Positions 9,053 through 18,498 of a stretch of DNA of 64,000 bases are shown piece after piece; the stretch's first letter is position 1, and each line of letters opens with the position of its first letter. The notes under the pieces are model-generated. The model was given only the letters and a program-made list of their open reading frames with translations. It was not told the origin of the DNA and searched no databases. Made by a program: the position numbers and the translations under genes. The stretch is from positions 1 to 64,000 of the forward strand of contig RSEH01000251.1 of assembly GCA_006503475.1 (NCBI GenBank), written 5' to 3'. The stretch is from Stentor roeselii (taxonomy: Eukaryota > Ciliophora > Heterotrichea > Heterotrichida > Stentoridae).

Positions 9053-10042
9053 CTAAATCAAATCCTCACAATTTTTTCCCCCAGTCCTATAAACCTCTCT
9101 AATCCTCCAATAATCCTGAGTCAATCCGTTTTCAACACAAGGTGGATTATCAATAATAGCAGGGAAATCCAGATACCTATAAGCCCTATACAAGTACTCA
9201 ACCATCAAGCACTTTTCCCAATGACTATCCATACAAGCGACAGTAAACCTTCTTCGAGTATTACACTTTTTCGCACTTTTCGACTTAACCCACTGTTCAA
9301 GACTATGCAAATACTCTTTTCCTACCTGGTCGCCAGGGAAGCTAAGACAAAAGCTGCTTCCCATTTCATTGATTCCACAGACACAACTACTAAAATACCC
9401 ATCCTGACTTTTACAGTCCGCATCCGAAGTACATTCTTTTGGAAATTCAAGAAGATGCTGATTTTTTATACATTTTTTCATATCACACATTGAAGACTTG
9501 CAGAGAAAACTAAAAAAATTATCACATTTTTCAAGTTTCTCTCCAGGTGAAAGAGAAAAGTAAGAAAAACATTCTCCAAAGTTGCAACCTGAGTCGACTT
9601 CACAGTCAAAATCAGTTAAACAGCCTCTTCTTCCTGCTTTAAACAATGTTTTGCAGGTATGATGACAGCGCAGGCCCGGGGCGCATTCAAGGTCATCCTG
9701 GCACTGGTCGCCGAGGGACTTGCCTTGACAGACTCCTGAGGTGCAGGGGCCTGACTTGCAAGGAGTTGCCTCTGAACAAGTCTCGCCTGGATAGGCTTCT
9801 GGGTCTTTGTATTTTGACTTCAGGTCAGTGCAGAGTCCTGAATGTGCGCAGAAGGAGTTAGCGGGGCAGGCACTTGAATAAAATGTTTTTTCTCCGGTGC
9901 CTAGACAGTAAGATGATGGCTCTGTTGTGCAGGAGTAAGATGGACAGGAGATCTTTGAGTCGCTGCCTTGGGTGAAATGACTGGAATCTACTTTGATTGT
10001 TAGGATCAGCAGTGGTAGTAGAGTACTAACGGAATTTTTCAT
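9053..10042 (-). CDS. Secreted cysteine-rich (Dickkopf-like) protein
   Basis: 329 residues starting with a clear signal peptide (MKNS...LLPLLILTIKVDSS, cleavage near residue 20). The mature part is packed with cysteines spaced like Dickkopf/EB-module repeats (for example CSEATPCKSGPC, CQDDLECAPGLRC, CTSDADCKSQDG). Paralogous Cys-rich secreted proteins are common in ciliates, where function is usually unknown. The last 90 residues (from about LHSLEQW) are less Cys-rich and helical. No transmembrane segment or GPI signal is obvious, so it may be secreted or stored in a cortical granule. It ends in TAG. A 215-bp spacer separates it from the next, divergent gene. Confidence 0.85.
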   Translation of the reverse strand: MKNSVSTLLPLLILTIKVDSSHFTQGSDSKISCPSYSCTTEPSSYCLGTGEKTFYSSACPANSFCAHSGLCTDLKSKYKDPEAYPGETCSEATPCKSGPCTSGVCQGKSLGDQCQDDLECAPGLRCHHTCKTLFKAGRRGCLTDFDCEVDSGCNFGECFSYFSLSPGEKLEKCDNFFSFLCKSSMCDMKKCIKNQHLLEFPKECTSDADCKSQDGYFSSCVCGINEMGSSFCLSFPGDQVGKEYLHSLEQWVKSKSAKKCNTRRRFTVACMDSHWEKCLMVEYLYRAYRYLDFPAIIDNPPCVENGLTQDYWRIREVYRTGGKNCEDLI

Positions 10043-10257
10043 TTTAAATGGATTTGGAGGGAACGATGGAGCTTTGGTTTTAGGGAATTTTTTAAGGGAT
10101 GATTTTTAGGAAATGATTAGATTTTCTATAGGTTTTAAGGGCTGCCATTTGTAAAAATTGATAACTTGGGGAAGGTAACGTTACAGTTCTTTTTAGTTTA
10201 ACTTGGTTGATTTCTTGAACTCAGTTAACTTTAGCTACTTAAAATAATAAACTTTTA

Positions 10258-11364
10258 ATGAAAACTCTGGAAATCTACAACTTTCTCGATTCAATTGATT
10301 TCGAGACAAGTCCTGTGCCATTCCTTCCAACTCTTTTACTATCTCACAATCTTCCTTACAAACTGATCCAAACAGTTCAAAAGTTAGTTCAAATAGACCT
10401 ATACCCATCACTGCCATCAATAGTAAAGACTTTTTCCTCAAATCCTTACAAATCAGAACACTTTTTCGCAACAGGTATCCTTGAAGACGGTTCAAGACAT
10501 TCGATAACCACTGAAAACTTTTACCTTGAAATCCAATTCAGCCAGTTCTGCATAATTCAAGGTTTTCATGAAAGCAGCTTTGAAAAAGTCTTTCACAAAA
10601 TCGAATGTCGATCAAATCATTACAACTCCTTCACAATGATAAAGAAAAACAGTGAAACGATAATAAACGACGAGATCACAATCGAAAAGCAACTCTTTGA
10701 ACTCACTTCCAACTTCGCTCAAGTCATTGAAAAAAACCAGAAAACAGTTCAAACCCTTGCTCTTCAGTTTTTTGTAGACAGTGGTGAAAATATCGTGTTT
10801 GAACAGCCTTATGAATGGATTTTCAGTAGTTTTATTCAAGGCAAGGGTGTTAAAAGTGTTCCTGTTGTTTTTGCATCGTTTCAGAAACTTAGGAGAAATG
10901 ATTTGAGTCGAAATTACTCAAATGGGCTGAAACCCAGACCCATACAGGCCAAGCCGAGGGTTCAGTTTAAGGAAAAGAAGTATAATCGGATTAAACTTCA
11001 TCTGTCACTTCTCACTTTTTCACAGAAAATGAATAAACCTGTTGTTTATTGCAATGGTGACTACTGTGAGCTTAAGATTAAAGTAAATGTAAAGAAAAAT
11101 AAAAGAATATCACTTTATTTGTACCAGGGATTGCCTCATCGAACTATTCGGGCTACTGCTTTGTCTTTGACGTATCCGATCGATGAGCAAGATTTTGAAA
11201 TTAAGTTTAAAAAGTTGTATCTGGTTAACACAAAATCAAAAATACCAGATTACAAGCCAGAACAATTCTGTCCTCTTTCTTTAAAACAAAACAACATCAC
11301 AATCTGCCCAATATGTTTCAAAGTATACTCCACAGTCCGCGGTATCCATTTGGGTCTAATTTAA
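10258..11364 (+). CDS. Unknown 368-residue protein with C-terminal zinc-knuckle-like motif
   Basis: No family recognised. The N-terminal two thirds mix beta and alpha character without membrane segments. A basic stretch (about residues 210-250) separates it from a C-terminal region that ends in CPICFKVYS, followed by one histidine. This resembles the first half of a C2H2 finger but lacks the second histidine. I looked for a 15-nt intron that would extend the finger and found none; only 59 bp remain before the centrin gene. It is probably intact as given. It ends in TAA. Confidence 0.75.
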   Translation: MKTLEIYNFLDSIDFETSPVPFLPTLLLSHNLPYKLIQTVQKLVQIDLYPSLPSIVKTFSSNPYKSEHFFATGILEDGSRHSITTENFYLEIQFSQFCIIQGFHESSFEKVFHKIECRSNHYNSFTMIKKNSETIINDEITIEKQLFELTSNFAQVIEKNQKTVQTLALQFFVDSGENIVFEQPYEWIFSSFIQGKGVKSVPVVFASFQKLRRNDLSRNYSNGLKPRPIQAKPRVQFKEKKYNRIKLHLSLLTFSQKMNKPVVYCNGDYCELKIKVNVKKNKRISLYLYQGLPHRTIRATALSLTYPIDEQDFEIKFKKLYLVNTKSKIPDYKPEQFCPLSLKQNNITICPICFKVYSTVRGIHLGLI

Positions 11365-11423
11365 TCTCTTAAGACCTTCACTAAATTCCATTCAAATCCC
11401 ATTTCTCATATAAACAATTCAAA

Positions 11424-11963
11424 ATGATAAAGAAAAAACCAATAAGCCCAGTAAAAAAACCGATTCCAAGACGAAGACAGGCTTTAGACGACGAGTTGCT
11501 TGCCGAGGTAAAAGAAGCATTCACGATATTCGATACAGAGCACAGTGGTTCAATTGACGCGCGAGAACTAAAGGCAGCGATGCGGGCACTCGGATTTGAC
11601 GTAAAAAAGCAAGAAATAAAGAAAATCATGCAAGACTTAGACAAGTCTGTGAATGAAAAAATTAACTACAACGAGTTCTTGTCTATTATGACTCCAAGAA
11701 TGTCTGAAAAAGACACTCGAGACGAAATCTTGAAAATATTCCGCTTGTTTGACGAAGACTCAACAGGAAAAATTTCTTTTAGGAACTTGAAAAAAGTCGC
11801 ACTTGAATTAGGAGAAGGATTAACTGATGATGAACTTCATGAAATGGTTGAAGAAGCCGATCGAGACGGCGACGGTCTGATAAACTTTGACGAGTTTTAC
11901 AGAGTAATGAGAAAAAGAGGAAATAACCCATTAGACGACATGGACAGTGACGACGACGATTAG
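11424..11963 (+). CDS. Centrin-family EF-hand protein
   Basis: 179 residues with a basic N-terminal extension ([16 protein letters not shown]) and four EF-hands. Loop 1 (37-48) is near-canonical. Loop 2 (73-84, [12 protein letters not shown]) is degenerate. Loop 3 (110-121) ends in Asn instead of Glu. Loop 4 (146-157, [12 protein letters not shown]) is fully canonical. The ALDDE-like entry and EVKEAF helix are typical of centrins. It has an unusual acidic tail (DDMDSDDDD). Centrins build basal bodies and, in heterotrichs, contractile cortical fibres with Sfi1-type partners; a role here is inferred. The likely Ca2+ sites are loops 1 and 4. It ends in TAG. Confidence 0.92.
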   Translation: MIKKKPISPVKKPIPRRRQALDDELLAEVKEAFTIFDTEHSGSIDARELKAAMRALGFDVKKQEIKKIMQDLDKSVNEKINYNEFLSIMTPRMSEKDTRDEILKIFRLFDEDSTGKISFRNLKKVALELGEGLTDDELHEMVEEADRDGDGLINFDEFYRVMRKRGNNPLDDMDSDDDD

Positions 11964-12032
11964 CTAAATAATGATTGTCTTATCAAAAATCTTTAAATTA
12001 TCCACTCGAATTCATTATTCAAATTAAAATTA

Positions 12033-14207
12033 ATGAGTAAAGACTCAGTGACATCCCATTTGGAAAAAAGCATCATATCAAGCATCATATCAAATGCAAG
12101 AGCTTCTCTAAAAGAGCCTTCAAGACCTTTCACCCCATCAGAAGTACAAAGATCACTTTTTACATCATCAGATCGTCCAGGTTCAAGCTACTCAATCAAG
12201 TCACTCTCCAAAGACCTGCAGCCTCTCAAGCCAAAGCAAGTCCTTCTCGACGCCCCGATCCAAACTAAACGTCGAGTAATGAGCGAAGAAAACAAAAGTG
12301 AAAATCGCCAGCCAGTCAAAGCTCTGGCAGTCGAAATTTCCAACACAAAAGAATTCCTCGAAAATGAAGACCTTAACCAGCTGAAAAATTTGATTTTCTT
12401 GTTGGATCAAATGAAAATTCATAGTGAAGCTCGACAATTGTACCAAAAAGAAGACCTTCAGGAACTTTTAAATGAAATTTCTTCAGTTCTTCAGAAATTG
12501 AAGTATCTTGAAAATAAACCTGCATGGGCTGCTGTTGAGGAAGTTATGAAAAATCTGGCGTTGACACTTGAAAGGTTTGAAAAGGAAGTGGAAAAAGTTA
12601 TGATTATTGGAAAGTGCTTGTTGGATAATATCACGGCGCATGAAGTTTTGTATTTGAAGGGGAGAAAAGGACTTAATGTTCATCCTCTTGCTTCTGCCAG
12701 TCTTAAAGTACTTTATCAGTTTAGCAAGAAGAATGAAAATGATTTTGTGTTTTGGAATGAAAAAGTTGTTGATACTCTTTATGTGTTGCTTATTAATATT
12801 GTTAGTGAAGATACGTTTTTGGAAGTTGATCTGCCTTATGAGTTTCTTATTTTTTTACTTGGGATTTTGAAAAATATCACGAATAATGATGAGATTAGTA
12901 GGAACTGTTGTAATTTTGTTAATCCTTTAGCGGCTTTGTTGCCTACTCCTTTAATTGATACCAAACCTCACCGTAATCCAAAACACGGTAACCTTCTAGT
13001 CCAAGTCGCAGGAATTTTAAGTAACCTATCAGGTAAAGTCGATACACAAGAGCTTCTTCTATGCCAAGTGATAGAAAAGATGACAATAATCCTAGACCTA
13101 TACAAAGACCCCGAGCTGATTTTAAACAGCATAAAAATAATAAGTAAAATATCACTACACCCAGCAGTATGTGCAGCCCTTTCATCATTTACAGAGATTT
13201 ACATGCGAGTTCTAATAACACAAGAAAATCCTTTAATCCTTTCCCGTGTCTGCTTCATAGTAGCAAACATTTTAACACTTCAAGAGTCCTCACGAGAGTC
13301 AAGCGACCCAGGATGGATCCCTCGACTCTGCGAAATCATTTCAAAATCACTTCAAATCCAAGACCCGATCCACCTTGACCTGTCTTTAAAAGCAGTCCGT
13401 CTCATAGCGAACATCATCAGCCACCCATCAATCGGTGTCAAGACCGAATTCCCTGATTTTTTATGCAAGTTGCTCGTTGAAATCCTCTCAACTTTCAGCC
13501 TAGAATCACAAGAAGAACTTGTTTTAAACACCGTCGCTTGTCTGACTAATTTACTTTACTTCGACCTTCCAGGAAAAGACTTTTTAACTTCAGAAATGAG
13601 AATGACTGCTTTTTCCAAACTCCCGCCGATGCTTGTTTCAAGTTTTAATGAAGAAGTTACAATGGAAACCTTGAGAGCTTTGGGAAACTTGACAAGACAC
13701 GAAGAGATCGTTAAGGAGCTTCCAGGGATGTACATGACTGAGATTTTTTTAATGATTCTTGATCACTCGAATTACTCGGTCTTGTTTTATGACTTGGGGT
13801 GTCTTATCAATGTGAGTAGTTTGTGCAAGGAGATTATTTACTGTGAAAAGTACTTCTTCGCATTGGTTGAACTACTTGAAAACACTTTCTTGTATGAACT
13901 TGATATCACCAATCAGATTTTAATGGTACTTGTCAATCTTTGCACTCATAGCAAAGGAGTCGTCCCCTGGGAAAGTGTCGCTGGTGATGAGGGTGTTAAA
14001 AAATTAAATGCTGTTGTTAAGAACTTGGCTCTGGAGGCTAAAGATGTCAACAGTGATGAGAAAGACTTTGTTAAATTTCTTGCATTGCTTAGGAGTATTG
14101 AAAAGTTGATGCCTAAGCCACTTATTCCTTGCACTTTTGATGGATGTGGCAGGAAATTCGCCAATGAAGAACTGTTGAAGGATCACTGGACTAGAAGGCA
14201 TAATTAG
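12033..14207 (+). CDS. ARMC2: ARMC2-like armadillo protein (radial-spoke IFT adaptor) with C-terminal C2H2 finger
   Basis: 724 residues. The N-terminus has the ARMC2 signature of an ISNARASL helix followed by RPFTPSEVQRSLF and a Ser-rich PGSS segment. A helical armadillo array fills about residues 100-690. ARMC2 is known in Chlamydomonas and mammals as the adaptor that carries radial-spoke protein by intraflagellar transport into growing cilia. Unusually, the protein ends in an apparent C2H2 zinc finger: C700, C705, H718, H723. Base composition flips inside the gene near 12,955 from G/T-rich to C/A-rich with the frame unbroken. It ends in TAG, 69 bp after centrin on the same strand. Confidence 0.82.
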   Translation: MSKDSVTSHLEKSIISSIISNARASLKEPSRPFTPSEVQRSLFTSSDRPGSSYSIKSLSKDLQPLKPKQVLLDAPIQTKRRVMSEENKSENRQPVKALAVEISNTKEFLENEDLNQLKNLIFLLDQMKIHSEARQLYQKEDLQELLNEISSVLQKLKYLENKPAWAAVEEVMKNLALTLERFEKEVEKVMIIGKCLLDNITAHEVLYLKGRKGLNVHPLASASLKVLYQFSKKNENDFVFWNEKVVDTLYVLLINIVSEDTFLEVDLPYEFLIFLLGILKNITNNDEISRNCCNFVNPLAALLPTPLIDTKPHRNPKHGNLLVQVAGILSNLSGKVDTQELLLCQVIEKMTIILDLYKDPELILNSIKIISKISLHPAVCAALSSFTEIYMRVLITQENPLILSRVCFIVANILTLQESSRESSDPGWIPRLCEIISKSLQIQDPIHLDLSLKAVRLIANIISHPSIGVKTEFPDFLCKLLVEILSTFSLESQEELVLNTVACLTNLLYFDLPGKDFLTSEMRMTAFSKLPPMLVSSFNEEVTMETLRALGNLTRHEEIVKELPGMYMTEIFLMILDHSNYSVLFYDLGCLINVSSLCKEIIYCEKYFFALVELLENTFLYELDITNQILMVLVNLCTHSKGVVPWESVAGDEGVKKLNAVVKNLALEAKDVNSDEKDFVKFLALLRSIEKLMPKPLIPCTFDGCGRKFANEELLKDHWTRRHN

Positions 14208-14274
14208 TGGTTCAGGTAATTAAAGATAGAATGAGATAACTTATTGGAAGATTTTAATAACAGGAGAGTTTTCA

Positions 14275-15411
14275 TTATATTTCTTCTGCTTTCTCGATTG
14301 GGGAGTCACTGTCGTTTTTTTCGATGTTTTGAGGTGGAATCTCTTGATTTTTTTCTTTTAATGTGGGTTCTTTTGTGATTTTCTGGTTTTTTTCATCGAT
14401 TTCCTCTTTTTCATCTTCTTGATGCGGTTTCACTTCACTGGATTCAATCTTAACCGATTCAACTTCAATTCTATCAACAATAACTTCTTTTTTCTCTGAA
14501 CTTTTCTCCTCTTCAATCACTTTCTTCCCATTCTCATCATTTTTTTCCTTACTTTCTTTCTTCTCATTCACAGGTCTTTTGCCACTTCTATTTTTCTCTC
14601 CGTCAATTCCTTTTTTAGCACTATTTTTATTAACTTCCTTACTTTTCCCTCCTTTAATTTTCCCATCATCATTTTTCACTTTCACACTAAAAACATTAGC
14701 AGAATTATTTTTCGTTTCTTTTTTCTCACTGATCTTCTTCTTAATTTCCTTTACAGCATTTTCCGCATTTTTCCTGACAGGGTGTTCAGGGTGTAATTTT
14801 TTTTCAGCGAAGCTTTCAGCACGTTGATAAAACCCAAGCGCTTCTTCGAACCTTTTCAAAAACTCGAGTTCAACAGCTAAATTTAAAAAAGCGATAGGCA
14901 TGAAAGAGTCATCAACCACCAATCCTGGGTTTTTTTTAACTGAAATCAAGAGATCTTGCATTAAGACGACAGCCTGCATAGCTTGCATCATGGCGTCTTC
15001 ATGTTTTCCCAGTTCAGAAAGTACAGCACAGAGATTCAAGTGGGTGTTGGGGTAGTCCGCCTGCAGAGCCAAGGCCTTGACGAGGTAACTTTCAGCTATT
15101 CGAGCTTTTCCTATCTGGCGATAGTAACAGGCCAGGGTGTTAAGCGTCTTTACTTTGCACGCCGGGCCGATTTTAATTCCTTCAGCTTTGCGGAGCAAAG
15201 CCAAAGCACCAGGGTGGTCTCCAGATGAAAGAAGTTCTGAAGCAAGGTCATTGTAAATCTCACACAATTCACTCATGGTCTTTTTGTAGTCCTCAGAATC
15301 AGCTTCTTGGTTATGCACTGAAAGCTGAGACTCAAGAAGGTTGATCGCTTCTCGGCTTTGACCATGAATCAGGTATTCTTTTGCTTGTTGTCCTACAGAG
15401 TGGTAGTCCAT
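14275..15411 (-). CDS. TPR protein with long Lys/Glu-rich tail
   Basis: 378 residues. The first ~230 form helical pairs of tetratricopeptide type, for example ALALLRKAEGIK, AESYLVKALALQADYPNTHLNL and ALGFYQRAESFAEKKLHPEHP. The remaining ~150 residues are low-complexity and highly charged (KKESKEKNDENGKK-like), probably disordered. TPRs act as protein-docking scaffolds; the partner is unknown. The TPR spacing resembles kinesin-light-chain/Nephrocystin-type repeats, but I cannot assign a named family. It converges on ARMC2 with a 67-bp gap. It ends in TAA. Confidence 0.82.
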   Translation of the reverse strand: MDYHSVGQQAKEYLIHGQSREAINLLESQLSVHNQEADSEDYKKTMSELCEIYNDLASELLSSGDHPGALALLRKAEGIKIGPACKVKTLNTLACYYRQIGKARIAESYLVKALALQADYPNTHLNLCAVLSELGKHEDAMMQAMQAVVLMQDLLISVKKNPGLVVDDSFMPIAFLNLAVELEFLKRFEEALGFYQRAESFAEKKLHPEHPVRKNAENAVKEIKKKISEKKETKNNSANVFSVKVKNDDGKIKGGKSKEVNKNSAKKGIDGEKNRSGKRPVNEKKESKEKNDENGKKVIEEEKSSEKKEVIVDRIEVESVKIESSEVKPHQEDEKEEIDEKNQKITKEPTLKEKNQEIPPQNIEKNDSDSPIEKAEEI

Positions 15412-15462
15412 TTATAGGTTGAAAAAGTTTATATCGGTTTTTAGAGAAAGATTTATTTAATC

Positions 15463-18435
15463 TCATTTTCTGCTGATTTTTGACCTGAGTCCTGGACTTG
15501 ATTCTTCATCGCTGCTCTCCGCGCTTTCGATGACAGGGTCAGAAGGTTTTGCCTTTCTTAAGTTGTTTTGAGTGGCACTCCTGATGTTTCCTCGAATGGT
15601 TAAGCTTTTCAAGTCGTCGAAGGAGTGATACTTTTTAGTCTAAATAGGAAATACCTTATAACTGCAGTCTTTAAGTCTTTCAAGAATCCCGATGAGATCA
15701 TGAGCGTCATTGATATAATACCCAGCAAGACTAGGTTTTTTTCCAACAGTGCAAGTAAAAGACGTTAAAGCTCTTTTATCAGCAGTGAAGCTTTTTTCTT
15801 TCCTGATGGCTTTCACGACTTTAAACATTTCCTCATCCGAGATATCATCTCCAACAGCAAATATAAAATCAGGAGGTTCTTTTCGCCTTCTGCTCATTTC
15901 TTGCAAGATATCAAAAACCGTGGTGCCTTTATTGATCCCCCTGGGTTTGACCTCAACATACCCGAGTCCATGAGAAACTTCGCATTCATTTAAAAAAGGT
16001 TTCAAAAGAATTTCCAAATGTGAGATCAACTCCTTTGCCTGCCAAGAGCCGAGGTCAGGGTCGGTCTCTCGATAGTAAAAAACGACTCCACATTCTTTTT
16101 CTTCTAATGAAGAGCCTTCAGTGCGACTGACATAAGCGCTGATTATTTGCTTCGCAGTGTCTTTCCAAGCCCCTGTGCCTTGAATGATGCTGTCCCAGTC
16201 GTTTTTGTCGTGCCACTTGATGAGGGCTCCGTATTCAGCAGCCATTCCTAAGGAAGCGACGCTTCCGTACCAACTTTCAAGAACTTTTCTTGTTCTTCCT
16301 GTTACTATGTATACTGTGTTTTTCTCGTCTTGGCAAAGGTCTTGAAGGCAGTTTATTATTTTCTCAGATGGACCGACTGACTTGTCGATTTCTATTTGCT
16401 TGCATAGGTTTGATAGGGTACCTTCGTTGTCGAAAAAGAAAATTCGCGAACGACTTAAAAAATAAGCTTCGCAGATCTCTTCGGACTTTAGAAGTTTGAA
16501 TTTTTTGTTTAGAGCTATTAACTTTAACTTGTCGCCTAGACCGTGAGTTACGTACTGGAAATGCTTAGTATCTTTTTTCGCTCTGAGTAAATCCGTTAAA
16601 GAACTTTGAGCCCATTTCAAAGTAGTATTGTTTAAGATATAATTGTAGTCCCTTCGTCTTTTCGTCAAGTTCTGATTATTCGCCGGTTTAATCAACAAAT
16701 GAATTTCTCCTTCCAGTTGTGTTAAATCAAAAGGGTTGACTCGTTTCGGACTGCTAAGCGCTCTAGAAACTCCAGCAAATTCCGACAAAATGATATCAGC
16801 AGGGCGTTCCTTATTAATAAAAATGAATTCAAAAGGAATCAAGTAAAGACCTTCTCGAATGGAACTATTAATAACCCCCTTGGCTAAAGTCATATAAGCA
16901 TACCGAAGAGGTCGAGTGATACCATCAGTGACGATTTCCACAACAGGACTCGAATAACTCTTATTAATCTGATCCCTGAGTTCTAAAATCTCTTGCAAAA
17001 CACAGTCTCTTTCCTTATCCGAGCTATTTTTCGCTTCAAAAAGCAGCTGAACAAGTATCAACTTATCACTAAACTCAGAAGTAAAAGCCAAAGTCTGTCG
17101 AAACGCATTTAACTTCATGGTAATTCCACTTAATCTATGCAACGGGTCAATAGCAACTAAGACTGACTTATTCTGGTACTTCTTCTGTAAACTCTCTAAA
17201 GTTTCCAGGTACTCTTTGCTTTCTAAAGTCTTCTGCACAACACTCGGCTCGATTCCCAGATGTCCAATTCGAATCATCACATTTCTACCATAATAATCAA
17301 GTAACAAGTACCCTCCTCTCGAGAAGTGATGATCAATTCCCAGTAATCTCTTACAAGAAGCTAAAAAATGTCTGGCATACTCAAAAAGGTGAAACCCGAT
17401 CATATCACAACAAAGCATCGCATGTAAAATGGCTTCTCGATGAGGAAGGACCCTATAAATCTCAGAACTCGGGAAAGGGACATGAAGGTAAAGTCCTAAA
17501 TTAACAACTTCATGAGTTCTTCTTGAAACAAAACTAGGAGTTAATAAAAGTTGATAGTCGTGAATCCAGATCATTTGATTTGTGTGAAGTTCTACTATTT
17601 TCCCTGCTATTCGTGAGTTGACGTCTTTGAAACTTTCCCATTGGTCTGAGCTGTACTGCGGGATTGACTCCGGGTCTGTGCTGATGATGTTGTGGAAAAT
17701 CGGGAAAAGTACACCGTTGCAGAACTGAGTGTAGACTAACATTGTTTCTTCTGGAATGAATATCGGCACACATTTGTACCGTGATGATAAAAGACTGGTC
17801 AATAAGATTTGCTCTGACTCGTCTTCTATGAAAATGTGAGGCCAACCTACCCATTGGAAATTTATTGACTCTTGAATTGCGATTTCGTATAAAACTGGCA
17901 ACCAGAGACCACTTGCACTCTCGAAATTAAACTTTTCACTTAAAGGGTCTGAAGAATCGTATTTTTCGTTACGGGTCACTTTTATTGGAAGGTTTAAAGA
18001 GGCGATTATTATTGGGTCAGATGATGAAAACTTTGCTGAATCGTCTATTGAAAACTTTTTTGATTCGAAGTTGTGAGGCTTTGATTGGACTTCTGAATGG
18101 TTGAAGATGTGTCTTGAGATTAAGGTGCCTTCATCGTCTTCGATTATCATGCTACTGTGCTCAAGATTAAGTTTCCGATTCTCTTGAAGAGCTTCCCATC
18201 TAAACCCACTGCCATTAGTATAGATGTATTTATACTCAATCCCAGAGTTAAGTGGAAGGACAATAGGACTAGTGGTGATCCACAAAGGGTAAGAATTGCT
18301 ATCAGTGCTAAGTACAGGAGCCCGAGAAGGGTCCCAGTTGCCGAGGTTTTCATGGTTTCCAGTGACCCTGATTTTTTCCCCATAAACCGTATTGCTAGTG
18401 AATTGAAAAACAACCCTTGAAGTGCTGCTTGCCAT
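15463..18435 (-). CDS. CBM20 / trehalose-6-phosphate synthase-like / phosphatase-like protein
   Basis: Spliced product of 985 residues. It has an N-terminal starch-binding CBM20 (about 1-105), a GT20 trehalose-phosphate synthase-like domain (about 170-640), a HAD phosphatase-like domain (about 660-920) and a Ser/acidic tail added by a second exon. The GT20 part keeps the HDYQLLLTP and HVPFPSSEI motifs. However, the OtsA-type VDRLDYxKG motif reads IDPLHRLSG, so the phosphate-contacting Arg and Lys are P431 and S436. The HAD motif DxDxT reads D669-N-E671-G-T; TGR and GDDISDE motifs are intact. This resembles plant class II TPS proteins, which are mostly regulatory. Synthase activity is therefore doubtful; phosphatase activity is uncertain. 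The stop is TGA. Confidence 0.9.
15640..15654 (-). other. 15-nt intron in the TPS-like gene
   Basis: GTATTTCCTATTTAG on the coding strand, phase 0, between AAG and ACT. Left in place it ends the frame at its own TAG. Removing it adds 58 residues with coding character (KKYHSF..., then SSDEESSPG) before a TGA at 15463-15465. The last bases of the intron supply the in-frame stop. Confidence 0.85.
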
Positions 18436-18498
18436 TTATATACAAAACTCACTAAAAATCTTATTAAAATCTAAGACTTAATCACCTTCCTAATTATT

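Noticed and set aside
11284-11423. Extra exon completing a C2H2 finger in the 10258-11364 gene
   Set aside because: No 15- or 16-nt GT...AG string there gives an open frame with a second histidine before the centrin gene begins.
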